64,000 nt of DNA from Amblyomma americanum (GCF_052857255.1 NC_135497.1:112885308-112949307); one strand, 5' to 3'; counted from the first letter of the stretch, positions 1 through 12,438 are shown. Numbers and translations: made by a program. The notes: a model not told the origin generated them from the letters alone.

Positions 1-199
1 TTACCTCAATGGCACCTGTCGGCAAGTTTAATTTTCCTCGCACCTCTGAAGTTTGGCGAGAGAGCTTGCTGTGGTTACGGACAGAGTTGCGAGACTGTTT
101 TCTCCGCTCTGCTCTTAATGCTTTTCCGGAGCACCAATCACACGATCCTGCAGAGGTCGAACAAGTCCAGGATTCGAGGACATCAATTTCAATTGTGAA
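1..199 (-). other. Part of unexplained open frame (copy A, cut by window edge)
   Basis: This is the same sequence as the upstream half of the open frame at 50347-50727; see that entry. Only the part up to the putative splice acceptor at 200 is inside the window. No homologue recognised. Confidence 0.25.
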
Positions 200-654
200 C
201 TAACGGTGAAATATTGTAAGGTACTGTTAGGGAACTATTGACAAAATGGTCCATTCTTTTCATGCATAGTAAACCTTCCTTTTAAGATTGTCGAACGCTT
301 GCATAGAGTAGTATAGAGTGCCACAGAAAACAAATAGGGAACTTTTTTGATGATAGTAAAATGTCAACACCAAAAAATACAGGCCTGTAGAGGGGAGATC
401 TACTGATATATTGATTATTACAGTTGAATTCTACTATATGAAAAAATTGAGTTCACGAACTCCCAATTGAAAATGCACAGGTCCAGAATTTATCGGCATG
501 TGGCCCATTTCACTGTATCACAGCTAACTTCACAGGTCCAGCCCTGGCTCTTCACACGCACAGTTCGCGAGCACCTTCCCAGTCGCTGCTGGCGAGTGGC
601 CGTAGTATATGCCATGCTAAAATTCAATTTAGCATACAGTTTACTGTGCTACAA
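200..654. other. Kinase intron sequence, nothing recognised
   Basis: AT-rich sequence with no convincing coding frame, no SINE boxes and no simple repeat. In gene terms it lies downstream of the 8438-8586 kinase exon on the minus strand. Confidence 0.5.
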
Positions 655-824
655 CTGAGAATGAGATGAAAAACGTAGCGCAAAGAAACGAAGACACAGA
701 AAGACGGACAACACACGGCGCCGTGTGTTGTCCGTCTTTCTGTGTCCTCGTTTTTTTGCGCTACGTTTTTCACCTTGAAGTTATGAACCAACAAGCCCAA
801 GCATATAACCTTCTGAGAATGAGA
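655..824 (+). mobile_element. Palindromic mini-insertion related to Penelope-like element ends, with 12-bp TSD (copy A)
   Basis: The 12-bp direct repeat ctgagaatgaga occurs at 655-666 and 813-824. Between them lies a 53-bp/53-bp inverted repeat (667-719 / 720-772, two mismatches, no loop, centre ggc|gcc), followed by a 40-bp unpaired tail (773-812) containing tatgaaccaac and gcccaag. The same tail motif follows the right arm of the large PLE palindrome at 44549-44589. The palindrome begins exactly where the left target-site duplication ends. There is no coding capacity. I infer a non-autonomous insertion made by PLE machinery; a decayed fragment is less likely because the TSD is perfect and the boundaries are clean. 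Confidence 0.75.
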
Positions 825-1605
825 GATTTACTGGAGGCGACGACTGCAGTGAGAAATGTTTTACGGCGACATCCTAGCAGGCAGCACCTTACTATTACTC
901 GAACATACTTTTCAAAAGCAACTCAGGTGGGTCTTCACAAACCTTTTGGGTTGGTAGCCACATCACACTGCTTCGAGTCCTCTCGAAGGCCACCACGAAC
1001 CAGTTTTCAAAAACACAGTGGAAAAGTTTTAAAACAGCGGAAACAGCACATCGACACTGAAACTGAGCCCGCGGCCAGAAGCTAGAAAAACTCATATGCG
1101 TGCTGAATGGCTGAAGTAGTGACTGAAAATGAAGAGTATTTTGATAAAATGCTTAAGACAACCAAATACAAGCCTCAGAATTTTGTTACTGAAGAGAGAA
1201 GTGCGTATGGATGTGCTGGAATTGTATGAGAGTCTAAAATGCAGTGTTGCCCACAGATAACAACAGAACCGAAGCTGTGAAAATGACAACTTTCAAACTC
1301 TACTTGCGCCCAAATTAAATGTCGCATGGCTGCCAAACTGTGCGAAAGCAATCGGGAACGATAGAAACCTACCGTACAAGTTCAATTAGAATAGGGTAAC
1401 CTTCAAAAATCCACGAACATAACTGTTTCAACACATAGCGTCTGAAACACGGTTCGAAGATGCTACATGTCTACGTATGGCCACATGTGTTGCGTGAACA
1501 AGGCGACTATTCCCAGCTTAGCACGTCAGGTTGTTAAGCGGGTGGACAAAAAAGGCTTAGGCCCGTTTGTGCAATAACAAGCAACTTGAACTTAAGGCTT
1601 AAGGG
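825..1605. other. Kinase intron sequence, nothing recognised
   Basis: Short open frames on both strands overlap each other and none resembles a protein family. No tRNA-like boxes or simple repeats. Confidence 0.5.
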
Positions 1606-1828
1606 GTTTGAACATCACAAAACATCTAAGACTACGAGGCACGCCGCAGTGAATGGCTCTCAAAATTTCGACCACCTGGGTTTCTTTAACGTTCACTGAC
1701 ATCGCACAGTAGATGGGCCTCTTGAATTTCGCCTCCATCGAAATTCGACCGCCGGGGCCGGGATCGAACCCTCGTCCTTTTGAGTCAGCAGCCAAGCGTC
1801 ATAACCACTGAGCCACTGCGGCGGCCAG
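1606..1828 (-). mobile_element. tRNA-derived SINE, Ruka-like (copy A)
   Basis: Read on the minus strand it starts with a tRNA-like head (GC-rich gcggcggccgc region, A box around the agtggctcagtgg-type motif, B box as gggttcgatcccgg) and continues into the characteristic body with the complement of 'tttcgaccacctgggtttcttt'. This head-plus-body layout is that of tick Ruka SINEs. It is close to full length and moderately diverged. Confidence 0.85.
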
Positions 1829-2145
1829 CAACTTGAATGGTGGTTCGCCTTCTTACCACTTTCGTGTGTTTAAGTTGTTTCCATAAATACTCATTTCAGA
1901 GTGAATAAATGCGTTCAGTTAACAAGAATTGACAGTCAATTCAGAGGGGACTAGCATAAAAATTATGGCTTCGTAATTTACCTAATGAGAGTTTCTGTAA
2001 GAAGGCCAACAAGCAAGCTTTATGCAGAACAAACATCAATTTTGCAGCCGTTGGCTAGTGAAAAGGCCAAAAGAAGCAAAAACATTAACAATGTAGAAAC
2101 AAGCCTCCCATGTCTAAAACATTTACATGCACTGCATGCATAGTT

Positions 2146-2246
2146 TTGACCGAGTGGTTGAGGCTCCTTGGGCTGCCGTGCCAAGGAATTCAGGTTTGAT
2201 GCCTGCACTGGGCAGGTATCCACTTTTTCTTTTTCCGGGCTGCTGC
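2146..2246 (+). mobile_element. tRNA-derived SINE head, second family (copy A)
   Basis: An A-box-like gaccgagtggttgaggc is followed about 45 bp later by a B-box-like ggtttgatgcc, then a pyrimidine-rich tail. The head differs from the Ruka type and resembles the one at 29142-29310. Boxes are imperfect, so it is probably inactive. Confidence 0.55.
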
Positions 2247-5023
2247 TTATATCGGAAAACGAAAGAGTCACCTTATAAATAGCCTACAAAAGCCTGCAGC
2301 AACGTTAGCCTGCAACAATGGCTGAATTCATAATGACCTGCGAAAATAGCCAGAAACAATGAGTTATTGCCCATTTATGGTTTTCATGTAAAAATCACTG
2401 ACAAAAACTTTACCTTAGACCCCTTAGAGGAAATTTTGCTGCCAATGAAAATTCGATCATCTGCTGATTCTACTACCCCGAATGAGTGCCAGAGATGAAG
2501 GCACGTTCGCGAACATTCAGTGATGCAAGCATTCTAAAATATAATGTTTGCTGAAACATTTTTTCCTACCTGTGATTAGAGAATAAACAGACATAGTTCT
2601 TCAGCATTAACATGTATATCAGTGAAGTTCATGAAGTTTAAGCCACGCTCTTGCACAACCTTTCCAGATTTAAAATCTTCATTACTCACGATAACAGTGG
2701 CCGCTATCTGGATGTGGTGCCACATCACAGCACCATGAAACATTTTGACTTCACAGCAGAACATTAAGAGTCAAGTTTCAACTCTGCATGAACGAATAAT
2801 CTAGAGGAGGAGGAAGAAGATAAACAACATTATTTAGTCGCCTGCAGAACGACACGATGACTGAATGGCGCCGTGGCGCAGGCCCTGACGTCTTCTCAGC
2901 GGGTGGTCTCTAATCAACTCGAGCGCGTGTTACTACCGCGGTCGGTCGCCCTAAAGGGCAACGTTCCATCGGACTCGCTCGGCCTTTGTATTTAAAGAGA
3001 AATGATCAACATCTCTCTGCACATTTTCGCCTGCCTCTACCCAAGGGGTATTTCAGCAGAGTGCGACGTCAACTGTTGTGAGCCCCGCCATCCAGCTTAC
3101 CCATGCGATGCTGCCAATAATTCCGATTGTTTAGAATTATGGTATGTAAATGTTCTAAAAAAACACACTGGCATAGCAAGCAAGTGTGTTGTCGCACTTG
3201 TGCAGCCTTGCAAACAGAGTTAAATCTTTAGGCTCACAAACTGCAGTCCGCTCTAAGAGCTGGTCGTATCTTTGCAAGATTTCCGACCCTCAATCGGTAA
3301 ACCTTGCTGTATAGTAGGCTCTAATGCCTTCCCACTTGCCGACTAACCTGGTTAAGCTTGGTTAACTGCTGCTCTCTTGCAGGGAAGGGTTGCAATACCA
3401 TGCGTACCACTAAATGACTGGAAGCCCATCTTGGCAATAATATGGCACAGCTGCAGTTCAGGTTCTGGGTTCATGGCAAGGTGCCGGTGAGTGCTGTCTC
3501 AAAAAAATCAAGTAGCAGGCTTGGTCACAGAGGTGCTTAGCAGGAGCTGCATCGCCGACTGGCTAGTAGTTGACTGTTCATCCTCACTCTGATTGACGAT
3601 TTACAATGTCCATAGACCCTGACACCAACAGGCATACCATTAAAGGGGCTCTGAAAGGGGCTCTGATAAAGTTGCATTATGCCTCAAATGTTAAAGAACG
3701 CTGCTTCACGAGTAGTGTCCAAGAAGAATTTTTTAATGCGCTTTGTAGAAACAGAGTTATCTGTAGTCAAAAATTGAATTTGTCCTCTTCGCGCCTTTTT
3801 TTCTCCTCTCGTCACTTTTTGCACATTGGAAGGTCGGTGCTCCTCCGCCGGCTCCACCTCCGGGGGAGAGCTCTCTGACCCACCGGAACTACACGGCTTA
3901 TTATCCGCGGCCTTGGTAGATGCCTGACGTCGGAAGGAATCTAACCAATAGCCATCACTCAACTTGTATACAAATATGCGAGCGACGGAGGAGGGTCAGA
4001 ACATGAAAAAGTCGCGAGGAAGGGTTCGCCATCTTTCGCGCGTGATTGTGAGATCTCTGCTGCATGAAGGAGCGTATAATTTGGCTCAGGCGTTCTTGAC
4101 AAAACAATGCAGTGATTGAGCAAGTTGGTGTCCTCTACTCGTAAGGTGTTTCAGAGCACCTTAAGGCTATAGAGAATATTTGGGTAAAGCCGAGTTGGCC
4201 TTTGGGCAACCACATACGCTTTTATGTTCTTTGTATAGCAGCTGGTTCACTGGACCAGTATTATCCGGCGTGCCAGCTGCACCAAGTTTATGTCATTGCA
4301 TGTTGAACATGGACTGTATTAGGCCACGTAGCACATAGTTACATCCCATTAACTTGCACTGTTAAACTACACACTGTTAACCTACAGCCTGTGTTGTAAC
4401 AAAACATGAAAAACATCTGTAGTTCATTCCACAGAGCTGTCCAGTCCGTAAATTACCCACTGTTCATGCAGCAGAGAGGCCTCCGTGTCACAAACTAAAC
4501 AGTGCAACTGCCACGCCACAGCAAGAGATGTGAAAGGCCCCTGAGCAGCAATTAACTCACCTTCACCTTCAGTTTAGCATCAAATCTTAATCTTTTCAAG
4601 GCCACTGTGGCATACATCTCCCGCAAAGACAGTGCTAAATGTATGTTGTTGCATACCAAGCCCTGCACATGTGCAGCACCAAGAATGCGTATTCACATAC
4701 CACATTTTTATATTTTCCTGTACGTCATGTTTTTTTTAATTTTACATCTGTGAGTCATATAGTACAATGAAAAAGCATGCACTGCCACACGGCATCTTTT
4801 GGCATGACCAGTAACTAATCTGAAGAGAAAACCAATGCCTCCAACCCCAGTACACCTCTGCCCTCCACATCCAGACACCAGAAGACTCCATGGAACCCAG
4901 TGACGAAGCCAAGTGCATCTCAGTGCCCTGCTGAACTTTTTCAGAGTGTGGCGTCCTAACCTTTTTCGAATCAAATTGCCCACACAACCATTCACTGTTC
5001 TTTCTTACTGAATGTGATGGCGG
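2247..5023. other. Long intronic stretch, no gene recognised
   Basis: Open frames here (for example around 3606-3878 and 3684-3962, on opposite strands) overlap antisense and show no family motif. The GC-rich patch near 2860-2990 could be a degraded SINE head but I could not place boxes in it. Confidence 0.45.
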
Positions 5024-5238
5024 CTCGCGGTGGGGTGGCTCTGGTGTTAGCGCGTTACGCTACCTAGCCGGAGTACTTGGGTTTGAACCCAACTGCGGTG
5101 GCCGCGTTTCGATGGAGGCGAAACGCAAAAGGCGCACATGTGATGTGCGATGTAAGTGCACATTAAAGATTCCCAGGTGGTCGAAATTATTCTGGAGTAC
5201 TCCACTGCAGCACCCATATCTCTTCTTTCACTCCCACC
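5024..5238 (+). mobile_element. tRNA-derived SINE, Ruka-like, plus orientation (copy A)
   Basis: A tRNA-like head with B box gggtttgaacccaac is followed by the very typical tick SINE body: gcgtttcgatggaggcgaaa, then a cgcacatgtg-type segment, then ccaggtggtcgaaattattc, and a ttctttcactccc 3' end. It is near full length. Confidence 0.9.
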
Positions 5239-6621
5239 TTCCTTCCCTGATGCGCATTTGAGGTGTCAAACATGAAGCAGGACAGTTACTGCACCATTTC
5301 CTATTCTCAAAAACCACTTTTTTTGAAACCGCCTGAGAATGTTTGCTGGAGAATGTGTGGTGGAGAATAGGATCCGGGAAGCAGGAAGACTGTATGACGA
5401 GAGCAATATTATCAGGACTGGCGTAATTCAAACCGTGCAGATGCAGACCTGCAAGAGCTCCCCAGCTGATAAAGCCAACCAAAAAGAAAAAGCACACCAG
5501 AGAAATAAAGCACCCTGGCCAGTGCTCGAGTATTGTCTGCACATGGCAGCTGCCGCAAGTGTATCACACTCTCCGACGAAGAGCCCTCAGTGTTTTTATA
5601 GCACTTTCCGAATGAGCAGGTGTGTATTATAAAATAGTGATATTTGTGTGAGACTTTTTGTGTAAAACTGCCATTTGCAGGGGGTGAAACTTACAGACTG
5701 AAAAATACTGAAAGCCAGGTAGCGTCGCCCTTCCTTGATGTCTAATTTTGTTGTGTCATTTTTCAGGCAGAGATGGTGTGAATGCTCACGTCAGAGGATT
5801 ACACAGTGTTATCTTGGTGGAGCACAGCCTCGGCTGGCATCTGTGCGTCCACCAAGAAGGAAAGCTATTACATGCATGGGTAATTCTTGAACTGTTACAG
5901 CTCTCCTAATACAGCCCAACACAGGAGGACATTTCATCGCTAAATGACTGACATCCGTCACAATCAAATCAGCTAAGAATAAATCCCCGAAAAACAATGG
6001 TCATGCTTTTCCGAGCTTAAAAATAAAGGATTCCCAAGAGAGCGCTCAATTTTAGGCAGCGGATAGGACATAAAAGTTGTTGAGCAGCACACCATTCTTG
6101 AAGCTACGTTCTCTTATTTAACCTGAGATTTACATGCCGAGAAAATATATCTGAAACTCGTTTGTAACTTGAGCTGTATCGCTAACCCACACGCTTCTTC
6201 CAAAAAATAAAACGGATATATCCGACGTTGTTTGCTTAGTAAATTATTACAATCTTGTGTGGCTGACCATCAATTTAAACAAAATTTAAGTTTTACAGAA
6301 TCAGGCTAGTCATCAATGATTGAAACAAAAGCTGCACTTTCCACCCAGGCTTCACACGCCTGACGTCATACCATGTGACTCCACCACCAGCGCCGAGCAT
6401 CCACCGTACGACGTGACATGAACACGTGATTAGCCGTATACAGAGAGAAGCTCGCCACGCTCGCTTCAGTCCGAGCTTTTGCTCCGGTCTTTTGCTTGTT
6501 TCATTAGGTACAACCGATTTAAATCCCATCAATTTTCCGATGCGTAAAGCCCGAGCAAGATCTTGCTATGTTTCTAGGTTTGTGACAAGAGCATAGATTA
6601 ATAAATAAAGTATAAAGTAAA
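5239..6621. other. Intronic stretch, no gene recognised
   Basis: Two antisense open frames (5228-5542 minus and 5339-5632 plus) cover the same bases and neither looks like a known protein. No mobile-element ends found. Confidence 0.45.
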
Positions 6622-6712
6622 CATTGTCATGACTGGGATTCGAACCCGTGGCACCATGAACAGATCAGCTTCGCTGACCAGTGCACGATAGCATTATGCT
6701 ACCAACGCAGCC
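6622..6712 (-). mobile_element. tRNA-like SINE head (copy A)
   Basis: On the minus strand there is an A-box-like gcgttggtagcataatgc and a perfect-looking B box gggttcgaatccc, spaced about 50 bp. The acceptor ends do not pair (ggctgcg versus gtcatgaca), so it is a tRNA-derived repeat or tRNA pseudogene and not a functional tRNA. Confidence 0.6.
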
Positions 6713-7046
6713 GAACACGCCTTGCGTTAATCTGCACCACACACGCGCGCTGTGCATAACACAATGACATCTTGATCAACTTCCATCAGCTTAACCTCGA
6801 ACAGACCTTTACGCGATTCTAATTTTGTTGCCAGACGTGCCGACGGTCCAACAAAGAAACACCATGAGCCTGCCAGGCTAAGCAAATTGTTTCGCATTTT
6901 AGCTGTGTTAAAACCCTGACATTTCTAGTTGTGATGCTGATCTCCTACCCTACTTTTTTCAGCTGAATAAAATTCTTCGAATAAACCATTTTTATGAGAA
7001 AAAATTTTTCAACTCAATCATCCATCTGCTTTAAACAAGCTTTACA
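6713..7046. other. Intronic stretch, nothing recognised
   Basis: No coding frame, SINE box or simple repeat that I can support. Confidence 0.4.
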
Positions 7047-7215
7047 GTTTCTAGACGTTAAACATCCCAAAGAGACTATGGCCATGAGCTGCCGTATGGA
7101 GGGCAGTACACGGCCATCTAGCATTTCATCTCGATTGAAATGTGATTGGTGCTGTCAGAATCGAGTCCGCGTCTTTTGGGTCAGTAGCCTAGCGCCATAA
7201 CCACCGTGGCATGCC
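7047..7215 (-). mobile_element. Diverged Ruka-like SINE (copy A)
   Basis: The plus strand shows the mirrored pattern 'gacgttaaacatcccaaag ... catttcatctcgattgaaatg ... cagaatcgagtccgcgtctttt ... cataaccacc', which matches the body, B box and A box of the Ruka type read on the minus strand, with many substitutions. Confidence 0.7.
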
Positions 7216-8084
7216 AATATTTCACATTTTTGCGAGCAAAGAATGCGAAGGAACCTTCAGAGACAATGATGCCCTTGATGCAAGTGCAATGCATGGCTTA
7301 TTGTCATGTAGTGGTGAAGGCAATCCAGGCATTGAGGACGACGGTGAAAGAAAGCCTCTAAAAGAAACTGTTATTCGGCTGACCTGCGCCCACAATTAAC
7401 TGAATGGTTCGTCGGTGGAGAAAGCAGCTAGTATGCTCAGTGGTCGTCGGTGCGCCCGCAGCTCTTGGTCGTGCTGAATTTAAACCTGATAGGGAACATT
7501 CGAGATATGACGTGCAAAGTTACCACAACAGTCTTGAACAACGCAGATTTGGCTCTGGCTGGATGCGATCGATCAAGATGAATCGGGTCACGTTTTGCAT
7601 CACAAAGGGATAAAGCCGCCTGCCGGCAGATTTGAAGAACAAACATTGAGTACAATATATTTATGCGTGGCTGTCGTGGACCAGGCTCTGAGAACCAGCT
7701 CTTTTTGGCTGATCCGAATTGAGGAAGATTGCCCTCTAATCCCTCATATACATCCCGTTACCTCTATACATTTCCTTTCTCACCACGGACAACTACCTCT
7801 TGAAAGTTGTAGTGCCATTATATGCGCATGCATGTGTATGCACAGGCACTGCAGATTATTACAGGAAAGCACTACTGTGAAGGACAAATCAGCTTTTATT
7901 CAGCAAATTAGAGTATCACCATACATCCCGAACCCTGCTTCAAAAAGAGTTTCATAATCAGCCTCATTCATTTTCCAGCTTGTTATTAAGATGTTCAACT
8001 GGGTTATCGTAATACACTGAAATTTAAACACATCACTTGCGTATCTCACTGATGAAGAATGGCGTGACAGTAGATTAGTGTGTT
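7216..8084. other. Intronic stretch, no gene recognised
   Basis: Frames 7404-7613 plus, 7437-7655 minus and 7595-7957 plus overlap and carry no family motif. I see no element ends. Confidence 0.4.
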
Positions 8085-8224
8085 TTAACTTTTACGTGCC
8101 AAAAACTGCCGTTCGCTGTGACATAATACAGCAGAAGGCCAATATTTCAAATATTGGCGTTTCTTTAGTGAGCACCAAAATCTCAGCAAAAAGGTGGATT
8201 TGCATTTCGCCCCTGTTGAAATGG
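8085..8224 (-). mobile_element. SINE body fragment (copy A)
   Basis: The mirrored motifs 'ttacgtgccaaaaactgcc ... ttctttagtgagcaccaaaatctcagc ... catttcgcccctgttgaaatg' correspond to the non-tRNA body of a Ruka-like SINE on the minus strand. The tRNA head is missing. Confidence 0.6.
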
Positions 8225-8436
8225 AGCAGCAATGGCCGAAGATGAACCAAGATCTTGTGTGCTGAGAAGCCAAATGCTATGGCCACTGCGCTGCTGTGTA
8301 AGGTGCACAAGGTGCACAACAGAAGCAAAGATGCACACAAAACAAGGCTGTAATACAGTCTCCTTTACATTCACCCAATCCCCAGGTACAAAGAAAAAAG
8401 ATTGCAAGTTGAAAAAAAAAATGGTTGATACACTTA

Positions 8437-9184
<748 letters not shown>

Positions 9185-9286
9185 TTTTTGCCTAAATCGA
9201 TATTTGACCGCTGTGACCGGGATCGAACATGCGTCTTTCGCTTCAGCAGCCGAGCACCATAACCACTAAGCCTCTGCGGCGGCTTG
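9185..9286 (-). mobile_element. Ruka-like SINE head (copy A)
   Basis: The plus strand shows 'gaccgggatcgaacatgcgtc' (B box complement) and 'agcaccataaccactaagcctctgcggcgg' (A box complement), with little body sequence left. Confidence 0.7.
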
Positions 9287-10627
9287 GTGAACACGTCTCT
9301 GGACCGTTAAGCCCCTAGTGAAAGCAAGACGAGTAAATCCTTTAAATCAAATTTTGTTTCAAGTGCTGGCACTGCGATTTTCCGCCTCATATACACACCA
9401 ATGGAATGCTAGCCTGACTGACAAAGCTTTATCATGATGAAATAATAGAATTATATGCATTCGCACATATATTTGTCAACTTAACCAGATTAGTGGTGTG
9501 ACATTTTTCAGAATTGTTTTTGAAGGCTGAGTTTTCTCAGAATTTCTAATTACCAATTGGCATCTACTATCACACTTAGCTAGAAGCTGCCAACAGCAGC
9601 TTAAAACTACCATCTCATGCTGCGTAGCACAACCAAGTCTACCAGGATCACGATGAGTACCTAAAAAAAATTCCTACACGCAGTATGAGCAAAACAATAC
9701 ATAAAAAGCTGTCGTAAACCATTCTCCCCGTTAACATTCAGCAAAAGCATTGCTTGTGAGGTCGCTGCCGAAACTCGCGAAGAAAAATAGGCAGGTGCAC
9801 ATATTTAAATTGAATCTTATCTCCAGGGAAAGGGAGCACAAAGCCAATGTATGCCAGTGCTCATAAGGTAGGCACCCGATGGCAGTGTAGTTTGAAACAA
9901 CTATCTCCCGCACATGAGGCAGGGTATTGCATGGGGTTACCCGAGGAGGCAAATGCGCACTCAACCCTGCTTATTTTTATTTCTCGCTGGCCTTTGCCCT
10001 GATCCTACGTATTGTAGTCACTCCCTGATCTCATGCCCTTATGTTTCTCATCCGTCAGTAGTGAAGCTGCGGCTCATTTGACCTTCACAGTTATGACTGT
10101 GTTCCAAAACAATAAGGCTACGGAAGCCAATTATGGCGCATAGTTGACAAGCTCAGAAAATATGCACAAGTTGTGCAAAAGGTGATTATAAAGGGCTCAA
10201 GAACAATCTGACCCAGAGTCTCCTCCAACGTATACCAAAATCTTGCATACAGCTGGTTCAACATCAAGCCTCAACCGCCGTTGGAAAGGCAATTTATGTT
10301 TATATCTTTAGAATTTATCACATCCAGTGATGTTGCACAGCAGTGCAAGTGGTTAACACAAAGCAGAGCCTCGTTTGTTGTGGGTGCAGTGTACAGCTCT
10401 AAACAGAGAGGGCACCACATAAACGGCCAAGCTAGGCTAAGCCCTGGCAAGTCTGTCGCCATAAAAACTGAAACAAGAGGCAAGTGGCACAACAGTCAGC
10501 GAGTACCAATACTGAGCATGTATGGAAGTATAAATTCTAAGGAAAGCTGTTCAGTATAACAGCACTGTGTCTCACTGGGATCACCTAGAAGAGATCACAG
10601 TGGTGCAGAAGCAGGCAGGGTGCTTAC
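9287..10627. other. Intron between kinase exons, 5' part
   Basis: Sequence between the two kinase exons of this copy. The frames at 9731-9964, 10271-10492 (minus) and 10281-10559 (plus) are short, overlap and show no motif. Confidence 0.45.
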
Positions 10628-10766
10628 TGTGGCAGCTCTCTGGTCGGTGAATCTCCCTTCTCTGGTGAGATGACGGTACAGCTCCCCCTGGGGCGCATAC
10701 TCGAGAATGAGGTATACCCGGGATTCGTCGTGGAACCAGTTGTAGAGGCATAAGATGTTTGGGTGC
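10628..10766 (-). CDS. AURK: Aurora-family kinase exon: hinge and alphaD/alphaE region (copy A)
   Basis: The 139-bp exon has acceptor ...ctcatgcag and donor gtaagc. It encodes the beta4 strand [11 protein letters not shown], the hinge segment [16 protein letters not shown] that lines the ATP pocket, and ends ...TDQRAAT. It enters with one base completing an Arg codon begun in the 16731-16810 exon and leaves in phase 0, so it joins cleanly to the 8438-8586 exon. The Cys in ILCLYN replaces the Arg usual in vertebrate Auroras; the hinge ATP-pocket residues are conserved. Confidence 0.93.
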
Positions 10767-11130
10767 CTGCATGAGGGACACCATTTTTCACCAGTTGCTT
10801 ACCTCTGCAGCTACATACAGTTGTAGCTAGGAAACCTGGGTGTGGCCCTTCCTTGCGTTAAATTCAGTTTAGGAGCAGATATGAACCAATTTTAAAGAAA
10901 AATTTTTATTTGCTGCAACATTAAGCAGGTTAAATACAACGGTGCAGTTTGGTGCGAAAAGCCTGGCAATCCCATGGCTGGCCTTATGAGTAGTACTAAT
11001 GAGGAAATTTCAGATACCTTTCAAAAAGAGTGCACCATACTCTCCAAATGAATTAAAAGGCCAAACTTTTTTCTTCCGAGAATACCGAAAGCCCGAGACC
11101 GTACAATACAAGAATCTGAGCGCATTCGAA
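10767..11130. other. Intron sequence, nothing recognised
   Basis: Kinase intron immediately upstream (minus sense) of the hinge exon. No element boundary is evident; the 5' end of the CR1/L2 element to the right could begin anywhere before 11131. Confidence 0.4.
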
Positions 11131-11455
11131 GCACTTTGGCAGTAGCGGCAGAGCGGGGCGGACGTCGAATAATCCGTTCTTCGCTGTGTTTTACAGTCGC
11201 AGATGCTGCAGTGTTTCCGCGGTGCTTCGGACAAGAATCTCACCGTGGCCTGTTTTCCTTGGGAAGGCTGAACTCAAGCACTGTTTTTAAGCGTCGTTTC
11301 CATATCAGCAAGACGGAGCCAATCAACGGGAGCCGACGGCTGTGACGAAAGCTGCGGAAACTTTTGCAACTAGGGGCGTAGTTCGCCATGCACTTTGGCC
11401 GCAGCGGCAGAGCGGGGCGGACGTCGAATAATCCGTTCTTCGCTGTGTTGTACAG
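11131..11455 (+). promoter_or_regulatory. 5' leader of CR1/L2 element with two repeated GC-rich units (copy A)
   Basis: A unit of about 65 bp starting gcactttggc and ending tgtgttttacag occurs at 11131-11195, and again at 11390-11455 ending tgtgttgtacag, so the spacing is 259 bp. Both units are GC-rich, contain gagcggggcggacgtcgaat, and lie just upstream of ORF1. Repeated 5'-UTR monomers act as internal promoters in several non-LTR families; that role is inferred here. Confidence 0.5.
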
Positions 11456-11479
11456 GTTGGTCAAACCTGCTAGTCGATA

Positions 11480-12394
11480 TTGGTCACCATGACTCGGGGT
11501 TGCAAATGTCGCGAAAAACTAAAGAATGACGATAACGCCATCACATGCAGTGAGTGTGAATTTTGTTTTCATGGCGCGATATGTTCAGGCATGAGTGAAA
11601 CGACATTTGTTTCAAAACGTTGGTCGGCTAAGAAGGTTTGGAATTGTGAAGCGTGTAAACGTTCGACTGGAGGCAAGGGTGACGCCTCAAACGGTGACTC
11701 GAATACGGATGCCGACCTTAAAGTACTTATTGTGGAAATGAACAGGAAATTGACTTCCCTTCTCCCTCTCACCGAAAAGCTAGATGCAGTAGAGAGCTCA
11801 ATCCAGATGCTACATGAAGAGTTTGCCACTATAAAATAGCGCCTTGATACGCAGGATAAGGAAATCAAAGGAATTAAAGGCAGAATTGATAAGCTCGGGA
11901 GAGATGCTGGCTCAAAAGATATAACTCAGTTACAACTCAGTGTCCATGACTTAGAATGGCGCAGCAGGCGCTTGAACATCGAGATTCATGGCATTGCTGG
12001 GGCGGAAGGAGAGGACCTCTTGTCAAAAGTCAACAAAGTGGCGGACAAGATTGGCATGAACCATCTCACTGAGGTGGACACCCTCGCACTTCATATGATG
12101 TCGGCGAAACCAGGCGAGACAAAAGCTGTGATTGCCCGTTTTGTAAGGCAGAATCTTCGAGACGCTTTACTGCAGAAACGGGTGGTTCTTAGGGAAAAAT
12201 ACGACTCAGTGTACATCGCAGAAAACATGACCAACTGTTCCAGAGTATTGTTGCAAGCCACAAAAGAGTGGGCTAAACAGGCTGGCTTTGCATATGTGTG
12301 GCATGTCAATGGCAAAATTTTGGTGCGTAGAAAGAGTGGCGATGGCGCTAAGGTTATCAAGAGCATGAGTGACCTCTCCACACTTCGTAGCTAA
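11480..12394 (+). pseudogene. Non-LTR ORF1 with PHD-like zinc finger, one in-frame stop (copy A)
   Basis: The N-terminus (residues about 8-58) has the spacing Cys-x-Cys, Cys-x2-Cys, a Phe-His, Cys, then Trp-x-Cys-x2-Cys, as in the PHD fingers found at the start of many CR1/L2 ORF1 proteins. A heptad-rich coiled coil follows (about 75-160), then a basic C-terminal domain similar to the nucleic-acid-chaperone half of ORF1 proteins. A single TAG at 11837-11839 splits the frame; the two halves (11480-11839 and 11972-12394) are in the same frame and the bases between them are open. The product would bind element RNA in the cytoplasmic RNP. The same stop is in copy B. Confidence 0.75.
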
Positions 12395-12438
12395 ATGCCT
12401 TTTTCGTGTAGTCGGGAACCCGTGACCCTTATCTTGAA

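Noticed and set aside
3606..3962. Opposing 90- and 92-codon frames
   Set aside because: They overlap antisense, have no motif, and are repeated in copy B only because the whole segment is duplicated.
6622..6712. Functional tRNA gene
   Set aside because: Good B box but no acceptor-stem pairing; it is a SINE head or tRNA pseudogene.
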